64,000 bases of DNA from Ignavibacteria bacterium (GTDB lineage: Bacteria; Bacteroidota; Ignavibacteria; Tepidaquicellales; Tepidaquicellaceae). The stretch is from assembly GCA_016719565.1 (NCBI GenBank), contig JADJYU010000010.1:1-64000 (forward strand), read 5' to 3'. Positions 9,901 through 18,878 of this stretch are shown one piece after another; positions within the stretch are counted from its first letter, which is position 1, and each line of letters starts with the position of its first letter. The notes beneath the pieces are model-generated. The model was not told the DNA's origin. It was given only the letters and a program-made list of their open reading frames with translations, and searched no databases. Both the position numbers and the translations under genes were made by a program.

Positions 9901-11543
9901 TTGCTTTAGTTAACTCATTTTGCTTCACAGGGATTATTCCTGAAGTACAAGATCTGTTATTATTGAAAACATCGGTAATTTTAAACTTTAAACTTGTTCC
10001 ACTTCTGTTAGAATCTTAGAGCAATAAGGTTAATTTTTTTATTGAAAATAGATATTTGACCTACATATTCTTTTCCTTGAAAAAATATTGAGTCTAACCA
10101 GGTTAAGCCATTATCTGTTGAATAATTAATCATATATTTATAATGTCTTTTGTTAGTATCTATTTGGTACATCGAACCTGTAAACATTTTATCCTGCCAT
10201 TCAATGTTTATATAATTACTCACACTGTCAGTATCTGGTGAAACAAAAATCATATCAAATGTTTCCGGTTGCTCTTTAATTTCAAATATTATATTCGCTG
10301 CAGACTGATTTGTAAAAATATCTCTACAAGAAACTGTATAAATTCCCGGAGATGAATTCAAATTGCTTGAATAACCGACAGTAACTCCTCCTGTAGAATT
10401 TGTTGTGTATATCTGATCATGAACTAACTCGGAATTCGAACTTGTTACAGTAACTTTCACTTGCGTGTTTGCTCTGAAGTTTTGTCCTGTTATATTTACA
10501 TTGCCGCCTGCATTTATTTGAACTGGCGTAACGGAGATTGAGGGTTGTGGGATGGGTTGTATGTTTTGAGAATAATTTATTGTAGCGTAATCAAAATTTG
10601 TTCCATTCCAGCTACGACCTGTTACAAAAACATTTCCGTTTGTATTCACTGATAATGATGATGCCCTATCATCACCATTTCCCGGTCCATTATATCTATG
10701 AACCCATTGTTCGAGTTGTGCCCATTGCCAAACTCCATTTGAATTGTATTTTACAACCGCTCCTCCATAATTATCACCTAATCCTCTCAAAACATAAACA
10801 GCTCCAGATCCGTCCACTGCCACTGCATCTGCGAGCCTTGAATATCCTAATTGAACCCATTGCTGAATTCCTGAAGAATTATATTTTATTGTTACGAATG
10901 TTACTCCATTACCTCCGGTAACGAATACATTTCTTGAGTTATCAACAAACATTGATTTTGCAACATCATCCCTGTCGGTAAAAAGCCATTAAATCTTTTT
11001 TCCATTGCAAAACTCCTGTAGAGTTATATTTTAAAGTAGAGTAATCTCTACTTCCAAAAACATTATTAGTACTGGATCCTGTTACATATACATTCCCCGA
11101 ACCATCAACATATATTGCATTTGCCCAGTCTATTCCATTTCCAATTCCATTATATCTTTGTACCCATTGCTGAACTCCTGCAGAATTATATTTTATAGTC
11201 AGATAATCGATATTTGATCCGAGACCAATACTTCCACCTGTTGCATAGATATTTCCCGAACCATCTATTTTAATAGAGGTAATAATATCGTCTGAATTGC
11301 CGGATCCATTATATCTACGCTCCCATTGAAAAGATCCCAAGAATTATATTTAACAATGGAATAATCAAATCCTGATCCTGATCCTTTGCTCTTTCCTCCA
11401 ATAAACATGTTACCTGATGCATCTATTGCAGACGTGTATGACATATCATCACTATTTCCCGTACCATTAAATCTAAATACTGATTGTCCCGATAAATATA
11501 CCGGGAATAAAAGAATAGCAATAGTGTAAATAATTTTTTTCAT
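6909..11543 (-). CDS. Giant secreted multidomain protein: SBBP beta-propeller, lipase-like alpha/beta hydrolase, Fn3, dockerin-like module; frameshifted
   Basis: Reads as one gene of about 1545 codons over several frames. Order: signal peptide at 11543 ('MKKIIYTIAILLFPVYLSGQ'); SBBP-type propeller repeats ('DGSGNVYVTG', 'TIKYNSAGVQQWVQRYNG') to about 10590; an IPT/Ig-like segment ('INAGGNVNITGQNFR'); then an alpha/beta hydrolase with oxyanion 'LVHGFGSNPGIWD' (about 9440), nucleophile elbow 'SHSMGG' (about 9220), acid region 'NSDFVVTVNSQL' (about 8570) and candidate His in 'GIGHSFINE' (about 8480); one Fn3 repeat ('YYWRVRALNSAGAGNWSS', about 7500); and a C-terminal dockerin-like Asp-rich module ('GDINQDGVIDGSD', 'SDLNGDLIVDAADAV') ending 'NFISIIRP'. 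Breaks lie near 11340, 10975, 10010, 9770, 9580-9440, 9300, 8640-8545 and 7260. Presumably a cell-surface or secreted esterase/lipase. No YPNPFNP tail is present. It could alternatively be two or three adjacent genes, but no internal start with a ribosome binding site supports that. Confidence 0.72.
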
Positions 11544-11885
11544 AACATTAGAGTTAATATTATTTTAAAAATAAATATGAGAATTGAATAAATGTATTAC
11601 TTATTATAACATTTTTTAAAGAACATTATTGAATTATATATCAATAAAATACTATGTATTGATTCTGTCGATAGATAAGTCTGGTACCTTTTAAAATAAA
11701 AAAGTAAAGAAAGGAAAGTATTTTCATTTTGAATCCACCTTTTATTTATTATTTAAAACATTAATCAATAATGTAAAATAAATTTACAATAAATTATAAA
11801 ATTAAAAATTAATGTGCAAGTGAATAGATTAAACGCAAAATAGAATTTTATAAATTTGTTTTGGAATTCAATGAGCTAAACTCCA
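11544..11885. other. Intergenic, AT-rich, no gene seen
   Basis: Divergent spacer between the giant secreted protein gene (minus) and the YgjP-type remnant (plus). It presumably holds the promoter of the former. No RNA gene or long repeat recognised. Confidence 0.4.
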
Positions 11886-11899
11886 TTTTTTAATAACTT

Positions 11900-12286
11900 C
11901 GAACCATCCTGCATCAGGTCTTCGTTTTTTCGAAGACTGGTATCGGTCAAAACTTAGAGAATCAATTCCGGATTTAATTACAAAATGGGAAAAGATAATA
12001 AATGTAAAAGTAAACAAGTATGGAATTAAAAAAATGAAAATGGGGTACATGTAATGCAAAGTCTAAAAGGATTTGGCTGAATCTTGATTTAGCAAAGAAA
12101 CCTCCGCAATGTTTGGAGTATATAGTTGTACATGAGATGATACACATAGAATGAAATCATAATGAAAAATTTTGTCATTATTAAACAAATGTTTATCACA
12201 ATGGAGAACACATAAATAAGAATTGAATAAATTACCATTGGGATAAGTTAATAAGAGGAGTTGAAGAAAAATATAGAAGAAGCTAA
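11900..12286 (+). pseudogene. YgjP/DUF45 (SprT-like) metal-dependent hydrolase remnant
   Basis: A reading frame starting about 11930 gives 'EDWYRSKLRESIPDLITKWE' and 'KVNKYGIKKMKM', then, after a one-base shift near 12038, 'WGTCNAKSKRIWLNLDLA', 'CLEYIVVHEMIHI' and 'NHNEKF'. This is the DUF45/YgjP zinc-peptidase core, with the HExxH-like motif (HEMIH) and downstream NHN. Three in-frame stops (TGA after HEMIHIE, TAA after HY, TAA near HINKN) and shifts break it. The N-terminal third of the family (about 230 aa) is not recognisable upstream. Either a decayed gene or one hit by point errors. The metal-binding residues are still readable. Confidence 0.68.
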
Positions 12287-12418
12287 AGATGCAAAATTCA
12301 GAGCAATGTTTGTTATATGAAAATCAATTATCTTCTATAATTTTATAAAAAGTCATTGTATTTAATTTCTATTTTGCTTTTTTTGCACGAATCATAAATC
12401 AAATTTGGGGGATAAAAA

Positions 12419-13490
12419 ATGAAAACACTTTATTCATTTTTATTAACAATTCTTATATCTATTTCTATTAACAAAAAAAGTGTTTACGCTCAAAATAATG
12501 TATTACTTGAATACTGCACCGGAACATGGTGCGGATATTGTCCATGCGGGCATGAAATAATTGAAAACATTTTAGTCAATTATCCAAACACAATAGTATT
12601 AGCATATCATGGTGCAAATAGTGATCCATGGAATACTTATTCTGAAGGTATTAGGAGCCTTATAGGTTTAAGCTCTTATCCTCAGGCAACGATTGGAAGA
12701 AAAAGTGGTGTAATAAGCAGATCTGCGTGGAACAATGAAGTTGTTTTACAGTCATTGCTAATTCAGCCCGGCGTTAGTATTGAAGTTACTAGTAAATCTT
12801 ATGATGCTATTTCTAGAACGCTGAATGCAAATATAAAATTATTGCTTTAACTGATTTGATAGGAGATTATAAAATCAATTACGTTTTAACTGAAAATAAT
12901 CTGATATACCCCCAAAATTTTTATTCGGTTGCGGAACCCCGGATATGTAAATAATTATATCCACAATCATGTAGTAAAAAGCATGATAAACGGAGATCAT
13001 GGAGAGCTTATAAATTCCGGTACCTGGACTTCAGGACAGGAAATCATAGGAAAATATAATTATGTTATACCGGTTTCTCCGCAGGTAGATAATCCTGAAA
13101 ATTGCGACCTGAATATTTTTGTTTATAAAGCAGGTGTGAGTTACTCACAAACAAATCATGTGCAGCAGGCTTTGAAAGTTCCAATAGAAAAATCGGTTGG
13201 TATAAGTAATCAGAATATAACTCCTGCAGAATACAAGCTGACGCAAAATTATCCTAACCCGTTTAACCCGAATACAAATTTTAGCTTCTCCATTCCCAGA
13301 AATGAAAAAGTAAGTCTGAAGATTTATGATATGCTCGGTAATGTAGTTGATACCTATGTCGACGGTGAATTAAGCGCAGGCACTTACTCAATTGTAGTTG
13401 ACGGGACAAATCTTTCCAGCGGCGTATATTTTTACACTCTATGACAGCCGGAAGTTTTACTGAGACAAAAGAATGGTTCTAATGAAGTAA
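12419..13490 (+). CDS. Omp28-like secreted thiol protein with T9SS sorting domain, frameshifted
   Basis: The signal peptide ends near 'SVYAQ'. It is followed by 'EYCTGTWCGYCPCG', a thioredoxin-like CxxC active site in the context used by Omp28-family outer-membrane/secreted proteins, then a thioredoxin-fold region ('PNTIVLAYHGANSDPW', 'SSYPQATIGRK'). The C-terminus carries the T9SS sorting domain ('LTQNYPNPFNPNT', 'SGVYFYTL', ending 'TKxMVLMK'). Frames change near 12850-12930 and at 13440-13475, so the real gene is one of about 357 codons ending at TAA 13488-13490. The start ATG follows a GGGGGA purine run. Presumably exported by Sec, then by T9SS to the surface; a disulfide or redox role is inferred from CxxC only. 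Confidence 0.8.
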
Positions 13491-13517
13491 TTTTTTTATA
13501 AACATATTCACTACTTG

Positions 13518-13549
13518 CAGGGCGGGTCTTAGATCCGCTCTTTTTTTAT
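13518..13549 (+). terminator. Rho-independent terminator after the Omp28-like gene
   Basis: GCGGGTC/GATCCGC stem (one G.T pair) followed by seven T residues, 30 bp after the stop. Confidence 0.8.
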
Positions 13550-13667
13550 TCAGTTTAAAAATTTAAATCAAATATATTTAACACTGTTTTATTATTGAAT
13601 ATTTTTTTAAATTAACAAAAATCATACACACAATTTTATTTTAAAAATAAAAAAAAGGAGCTATAAA

Positions 13668-15028
13668 ATGAAAAGTTATAAACTATTTTTCACTTTTCTG
13701 TTAGCAATTGTTTTACTTTCATACATAAGTTCTGAAGTTTATTCACAATGGACTCTTGCAGGTCTTGTTTCAAATCCGGGTACATTTCCGAGCATCTCAG
13801 TTGTAGATCAGAATACGATCTGGGTAGCAGGCGGTCCGACAGGAACACCTGTTGTTGCAAGATCAACCAACGGCGGTACAAACTGGACATCAATTCCGAC
13901 TACAGGCGTACTTCTTGAAGTATACTGCGTATGGGCTGTAGATGCAAATACAGCTTACGTCGGTGACGGCGGAGCAGCAGGCGGCGCAGGCGGAAACGCC
14001 AGAGTTTATAAAACAACAAATGCAGGCGTAAACTGGACTGTTGCGTTATCAACCGGCGGTTCTGGAGGATTTTTTAACGGAATAGTTTTTCTAAAACAAT
14101 GCCGAGTTTCGGTATTGCTCAGAGTGACCCTCCTACAGGAGCTGGTCAGCCGTATTATGTTGGCGTTACAACTGACGGCGGAAATACATGGACTGCTACT
14201 GCGCCTCCGGGCTTTGCAGGAACAGCTTCCGCTCAAAACTCAATTGTCGTAATAGATAATTTATTCTACGGCTTTGGAAGTAACACAACACCTCCGGCTT
14301 TTATTTATACTTCAAACGGCGGAACCAACTGGAGCAAAAGTAACTCTTCTGTTACAGGAACTTTTACTTCAGGTGTAGCATTCAGCGATGATAAATTACG
14401 CGGACTTGTTACATCAAGCACTTCACTGCCAAATATGGCCAGAACAACAAACGGCGGCGCAAACTTCACAACTGTTACCGGTGCAGCCGGTCTGACGGGT
14501 TTCAGCACAATAAAATGGATAGAAGGTACAAACACTGTTTATGTTTCTTCAAATATCGGACCTGCGGGCGTTATTCAAAAGAGCACCAACGGCGGATTAA
14601 ACTGGACAGTGATGTCAACTTCAAGTCTTACAGGTGTAACTCACATGGAATTTAAAAGAGTCGGCACAACAGTTTACGGATTTGCAGTTACGGCAAACGG
14701 CGCAGTCTTAAAATTAACGGAAACAATTACAACTGTTAACAGTATCAGCAGCTCGGTTCCGGCTGATTTTAAACTCGATCAGAATTTCCCGAATCCGTTC
14801 AATCCGGCGACGACTATTAATTTCTCTATACCGAATTATTCAAAAGTAAATTTAAAGATCTATAATTCATTAGGAAAAGAAGTAACAACTCTTGTTGATG
14901 AATTCTTAAATGCAGGAAGTTATTCTGCTGAGTTTAAAGCTTCATCAGATCTTACTTCCGGTATTTACTTCTATACCATTACAGCAGGTAATTTCACTGA
15001 TACAAAGAAATTAATGCTTTTGAAATAG
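13668..15028 (+). CDS. BNR/YCF48-like beta-propeller secreted protein with T9SS sorting domain, one frameshift
   Basis: Signal peptide ('LLSYISSEVYSQ', cleavage about residue 27), then repeats of the form '.ST(T)NGG.NWT' ('RSTNGGTNWTSI', 'KTTNAGVNWTVA', 'VTTDGGNTWTA', 'YTSNGGTNWSKS', 'KSTNGGLNWTVM'), the Asp-box-like blades of BNR/YCF48-type propellers. The C-terminus is a T9SS type A sorting domain ('LDQNFPNPFNPATTIN', 'SGIYFYTITAG', 'KKLMLLK'). A single break near 14090 splits the frame. Full length is about 453 codons. A GGAG ribosome site lies about 10 bases before the ATG. Function unknown; the propeller suggests a surface binding role. Confidence 0.88.
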
Positions 15029-15042
15029 TTAATCAGTTTATT

Positions 15043-15081
15043 CAGAGACACGCTCCAAGAACAGGCGTGTCTCTGATGTTT
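15043..15081 (+). terminator. Terminator between the two BNR genes
   Basis: Perfect 10-bp stem AGAGACACGC/GCGTGTCTCT with an 11-nt loop; the T tract is short (GATGTTTT), so strength is uncertain. Confidence 0.65.
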
Positions 15082-15140
15082 TAACCTCCAACATTTCAGC
15101 TAATTACAAATAATCTTAATTTAAAATGAAAGGGTTCTTT

Positions 15141-16469
15141 ATGAAAAAATTATTTGTAATTTTTTTCACATTTGTATTTAGCAATGCATTCTCTCAGTGG
15201 ACGGTAATCAGTACTGTTCCCACTGCACCTTTAATAAATTCAATTTCTGTTGTAAACCAGAATCTTATCTGGATCGCCTGTGACGGCGGTAAAGTATACA
15301 GGAGCATTGACGGCGGTCTTAACTGGAGTCTGCGCAATACCGGACTTCCGGCAGGGAATGTCTACGGAATTTCTGCGCTTGACACGTCAAACTGCTGGGT
15401 AGGAAATGTAAGCGGTTCTATTTACAGAACAAGTAACGGCGGAGCATCCTGGGTGCAGCAGCTTGCTGTTGCGAACAGCTTCTCAGACGGTATTCATATG
15501 TTCAATATGAATTACGGAATTTATTTCGGTGATCCTGCTGCTCCGAGCGGTCAGACTTTCCAGTACAGATATACAACAAACGGAGGAACGAACTGGATAC
15601 TTTCACCCAACGCTCCTACGGTCACAAATGAATATGGAATTGTAAACGCCTGGGACTGGCTTGACTCGCTGAACATATGGATCGGAGTAGCTACAGTTGC
15701 ATCAGGCGCTACTTCTTCAAAAGTGTATAAGACAAACGGAGGTTTTATAAACGGAACGTTCACATTCGGACAGTTCGGCGGATCAGGAACACCTGACGGA
15801 TTATACTCTCAGGGAATCGGATTCACGAATGCAAACAGTGGTATGCTTGGAACAAATAATACCGGTATAAGAAGAACTACAAACGGCGGCTCGACATGGT
15901 CTGCCGTTACTAATCCGCCCGGATTGACTTCCTTCGCTGTGAATGAAGTTCACTCATTCAAAGACGGATCAAATCTGATTCGCTTTGCGATGAGCTCCAC
16001 GTCATTAAACAGCTGGTTATATAAGACGACTGACCTCGGAGTAACCTGGATCCAGGAAACTTTACCAACGCAGACACAAACCAATCCGATACAGCATATG
16101 GAATTTGTAAATCAGACTCTCGGATATGCAGGCTGCGCAGCCGGTTTATTTCTCAGATATAACGGACCTTCAGGAATAACAAATTTAAACGGAGCTTTAC
16201 CCGATGATTTTAAGCTTGAGCAAAATTATCCGAATCCGTTTAATCCGTCAACTAAAATAAATTTTTCAATTCCGTCTTCCGGTAAAGTCAAACTTGTGAT
16301 CCATAATACTTTGGGAGAAGAGTTAAGCGTGTTACTTGATGAATTTAAAAATGCCGGAAATTATTCAGCGGAATTTACTGCAGGCGCAAATTTAAATTCA
16401 GGCGTATATTTCTATACTCTGTATGCAGGTGATTTCGTTTCCACAAAGAAATTTATTCTGGTAAAATAA
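15141..16469 (+). CDS. BNR/YCF48-like secreted protein with T9SS sorting domain
   Basis: Paralog of the preceding gene, intact. Signal peptide 'MKKLFVIFFTFVFSNAFSQ', then Asp-box-like blades ('RSIDGGLNWSLR', 'RTSNGGASWVQQ', 'YTTNGGTNWILS', 'RTTNGGSTWSAV') and a T9SS sorting domain ('LEQNYPNPFNPSTKINF', 'SGVYFYTLYAG', 'KKFILVK'). The ATG at 15141 is chosen rather than the in-frame ATG at 15126 because the AAAGGG purine run at about 15128-15133 is correctly spaced for the second. 442 codons. Bounded by terminators on both sides, so probably a single-gene unit. Confidence 0.9.
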   Translation: MKKLFVIFFTFVFSNAFSQWTVISTVPTAPLINSISVVNQNLIWIACDGGKVYRSIDGGLNWSLRNTGLPAGNVYGISALDTSNCWVGNVSGSIYRTSNGGASWVQQLAVANSFSDGIHMFNMNYGIYFGDPAAPSGQTFQYRYTTNGGTNWILSPNAPTVTNEYGIVNAWDWLDSLNIWIGVATVASGATSSKVYKTNGGFINGTFTFGQFGGSGTPDGLYSQGIGFTNANSGMLGTNNTGIRRTTNGGSTWSAVTNPPGLTSFAVNEVHSFKDGSNLIRFAMSSTSLNSWLYKTTDLGVTWIQETLPTQTQTNPIQHMEFVNQTLGYAGCAAGLFLRYNGPSGITNLNGALPDDFKLEQNYPNPFNPSTKINFSIPSSGKVKLVIHNTLGEELSVLLDEFKNAGNYSAEFTAGANLNSGVYFYTLYAGDFVSTKKFILVK

Positions 16470-16488
16470 AAGTCTGTATTAACTTTTA

Positions 16489-16525
16489 CAAAGCCCTTCC
16501 GGAACTTATCCTGAAGGGCTTTATT
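16489..16525 (+). terminator. Rho-independent terminator
   Basis: Perfect AAAGCCCTTC/GAAGGGCTTT stem with a 13-nt loop, 20 bp after the stop of the second BNR gene; TTTATTG follows. Confidence 0.8.
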
Positions 16526-16629
16526 GTATACAATATAAATTATCTCCGGAATGTGATCTTTTATATAATACTCTAATTAAATCTTGACATTAAAGATTAG
16601 AAAAATTAGTTTTTACAAAATAATTTTTA

Positions 16630-17043
16630 ATGAATTATCTGTTAAATAAATTTCTTAGTCTGTCTGTTATAAGCAAATTTGTATGGTGCTTACAGAATTT
16701 TTTAACAATGGAATTTTACAGAAAGATCTGTAATAACTGTTACTGGAGCAGCGTTTATTCCAGAAAACATAATATTTTCAAGCAGTCATTACTGCTTTTA
16801 GTTTCGATAATCCCGCTTTTTTTTTCTTTCTTTTATTCACCTGCTGATCCCGCAAATTTAAACCGCTCATCATTTTATACAAAACTGATAAGTTTATTTA
16901 CCGGTCTGAAGATCAGCGCAAAACATCTCATAAATATTATTTCGAACAAAATAATACTTCTGTCCGATTCGCTTGTAAATACGGAACGAATAAAATTCAA
17001 ATCACCTGACATTATTACCTTAGATTCATCTTATCTTATTTAG
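16630..17043 (+). CDS. Hypothetical protein with one membrane segment
   Basis: 137 residues, not recognised. A hydrophobic stretch (residues about 56-70, 'LLLLVSIIPLFFSFFY') could be one transmembrane helix. It is basic and rich in Ser/Ile. No clear Shine-Dalgarno. It lies 65 bp upstream of hpnC on the same strand and could be the first gene of that operon, but the compositional evidence for coding is weak. Confidence 0.35.
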   Translation: MNYLLNKFLSLSVISKFVWCLQNFLTMEFYRKICNNCYWSSVYSRKHNIFKQSLLLLVSIIPLFFSFFYSPADPANLNRSSFYTKLISLFTGLKISAKHLINIISNKIILLSDSLVNTERIKFKSPDIITLDSSYLI

Positions 17044-17108
17044 CACTTCCTTTATTCCCTTATCTTTTCAGCAGTCAATATCTAATTCCGGTTAAGTAAA
17101 ATTTCACA

Positions 17109-17981
17109 ATGCAAAAAGATTTAGAATCTGCTTATGATTTCTGCAGATCATTAGCGAAAAGTCACTATGAAAATTTTCCGGTAGGATCTTTTCTGATACC
17201 TAAAGATAAGAGAAAATATGTTTACTGTATTTATGCTTTTGCAAGATACGCCGATGATATAGCAGATTCCGAAGAATATGATGAAGAAACAAAGTTACAA
17301 TTGCTTGAAACGCTGGAGTCCGAACTTGATAAGTCAGTTACAGGAAAAGAAAATGAACTCAAAACCGATACTGATAAGATTTTCCTTGCGCTTTCAGATA
17401 CGATCCGTAATCTGAAAATTCCGGTGACAGAGTTTAAAAAACTTCTGAGCGCATTTAAGCAGGATTCAGTATACAGGGAATATAAAAGTTTTGATGAATT
17501 ACTTGACTATTCAGACAGATCAGCAAATCCGGTCGGTCACCTTGTTCTTAACGTTTTCGGACACGGTAAAGATGATAATGAAAAACTCTTTTCACTTTCA
17601 GATAAGATATGCACTGCGCTGCAACTGACAAATTTCTGGCAGGATGTTTCAGTTGATCTGAAGATGAACAGAATTTACATTCCGGCTGATATTATGAATG
17701 AATTCGGATATGATATTGAGAAGTTAAGAAATAAAACCGAAGACGGAAGTTTCAGAGAAATCATAAAAAGCTTAACTGATAAAACAGAAAATTTATTTGA
17801 CGAAGGAAATGAAATTACTGATATGCTAAAAGGAAGACTGAAGTTTGAAATTAAAGCAACGATAAGCGGCGGCAGAAAGATCTTAAGTAAGATCAGGGGA
17901 ATTAATTATAATGTTTTGAATACTCGTGTCACGTTAAGCAGTTCGGATAAAATAAAAATAATAACAGGTTCATTTTTTTAA
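17109..17981 (+). CDS. hpnC: Squalene biosynthesis protein HpnC (hydroxysqualene synthase)
   Basis: Trans-isoprenyl diphosphate synthase family (squalene/phytoene synthase fold), 290 aa. The HpnCDE route turns two farnesyl diphosphates into squalene: HpnD makes presqualene diphosphate, HpnC converts it to hydroxysqualene, HpnE reduces that. Seen here: 'HYENFPVGSFLIPK', typical of HpnC, the first Asp-rich motif 'YARYADDIAD' (as 'FARYADDIAD'), and the second region 'QLTNFWQDVSVDLKMNRIYI' with its Asp pair. It is followed without a gap by hpnD (stop TAA then ATG), which indicates an operon. Confidence 0.92.
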   Translation: MQKDLESAYDFCRSLAKSHYENFPVGSFLIPKDKRKYVYCIYAFARYADDIADSEEYDEETKLQLLETLESELDKSVTGKENELKTDTDKIFLALSDTIRNLKIPVTEFKKLLSAFKQDSVYREYKSFDELLDYSDRSANPVGHLVLNVFGHGKDDNEKLFSLSDKICTALQLTNFWQDVSVDLKMNRIYIPADIMNEFGYDIEKLRNKTEDGSFREIIKSLTDKTENLFDEGNEITDMLKGRLKFEIKATISGGRKILSKIRGINYNVLNTRVTLSSSDKIKIITGSFF

Positions 17982-18878
17982 ATGAAAGAAACACAGAAAA
18001 ATATCAGCGGTCAAAGCAATGCTCAGAATAAGAAATCAAGTTTCTTTTATTCCTTTTCCATGCTGCCAAAAGAAAAGAATGAAGCGATAAATACCGTTTA
18101 TGCATTCTGCAGGGAGACGGATGATATAGTGGATGAAGACAACGCCAGCGCAGATTTAAAAAAATCGAAAATTCAGGAATGGAAATCCGAACTTGAGATA
18201 GCGATAAAAAGCGAAGACTCAAAATTTTCACTGCTGAATAAAGTCAGCAGGGTAATGAAAAAATTTAATATTCCGTCCGAACCTTTTTTTGATCTGATAA
18301 AAGGAATGGAACTGGACATTGCGAAAAACAGATACAATACTTTCGGTGAACTCAATGATTATTGTTACAAAGTCGCTTCTACAGTCGGACTGATGTGCAT
18401 TGAGATCTTCGGATACAAAAATCCAAAGACAAAGGATTTCGCCGTAAATCTCGGAATAGCGCTGCAGCTTACAAATATTTTAAGAGACGTAAAGACTGAT
18501 GCAAAGCTCGGAAGAATTTACATCCCTCTGGAAGATCTCAGGAAATTCAATTACGCGGAGAAAGAGCTTTTAAGTTTTAATTACAATGAAGAGTTCAGAA
18601 AACTGATGAAGTTTGAATGTGAAAGAGCTCATTCATATTACCGGAAAGCGAACGAGTCGCTTGATAAAAATGACAAGGGACTTATGATAGCTGCCCGGAT
18701 CATGCAGCATATATATTTCAGAATTTTAAAAAAGATCGAAAAGAAAAATTATAATGTGTTTGATAATGAAGTGAAAGTGTCAAAAGTAAAGAAGCTGCTG
18801 ATCACTGCCGGCGTTTATCTTAAGTATAAAACGCTTTACAGTGTGAGTGAAGATGAATTAGCTGTAAACGGAAAATGA
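17982..18878 (+). CDS. hpnD: Presqualene diphosphate synthase HpnD
   Basis: 298-residue squalene/phytoene synthase family protein. 'SFFYSFSMLPKEKNEAI', 'YAFCRETDDIVDE' (first Asp-rich Mg-binding motif) and 'QLTNILRDVKTDAKLGRIYI' (second motif DxxxD) are in place, as is the mid-domain 'YCYKVASTVGLMCIEIFGY'. The second motif with RD, against QD in the neighbour, is the usual HpnD/HpnC difference. It starts right after the hpnC stop and overlaps hpnE by the ATGA junction at 18875-18878, implying translational coupling. Phytoene synthase would be an alternative, but the hpnC and hpnE neighbours favour squalene. Confidence 0.92.
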   Translation: MKETQKNISGQSNAQNKKSSFFYSFSMLPKEKNEAINTVYAFCRETDDIVDEDNASADLKKSKIQEWKSELEIAIKSEDSKFSLLNKVSRVMKKFNIPSEPFFDLIKGMELDIAKNRYNTFGELNDYCYKVASTVGLMCIEIFGYKNPKTKDFAVNLGIALQLTNILRDVKTDAKLGRIYIPLEDLRKFNYAEKELLSFNYNEEFRKLMKFECERAHSYYRKANESLDKNDKGLMIAARIMQHIYFRILKKIEKKNYNVFDNEVKVSKVKKLLITAGVYLKYKTLYSVSEDELAVNGK

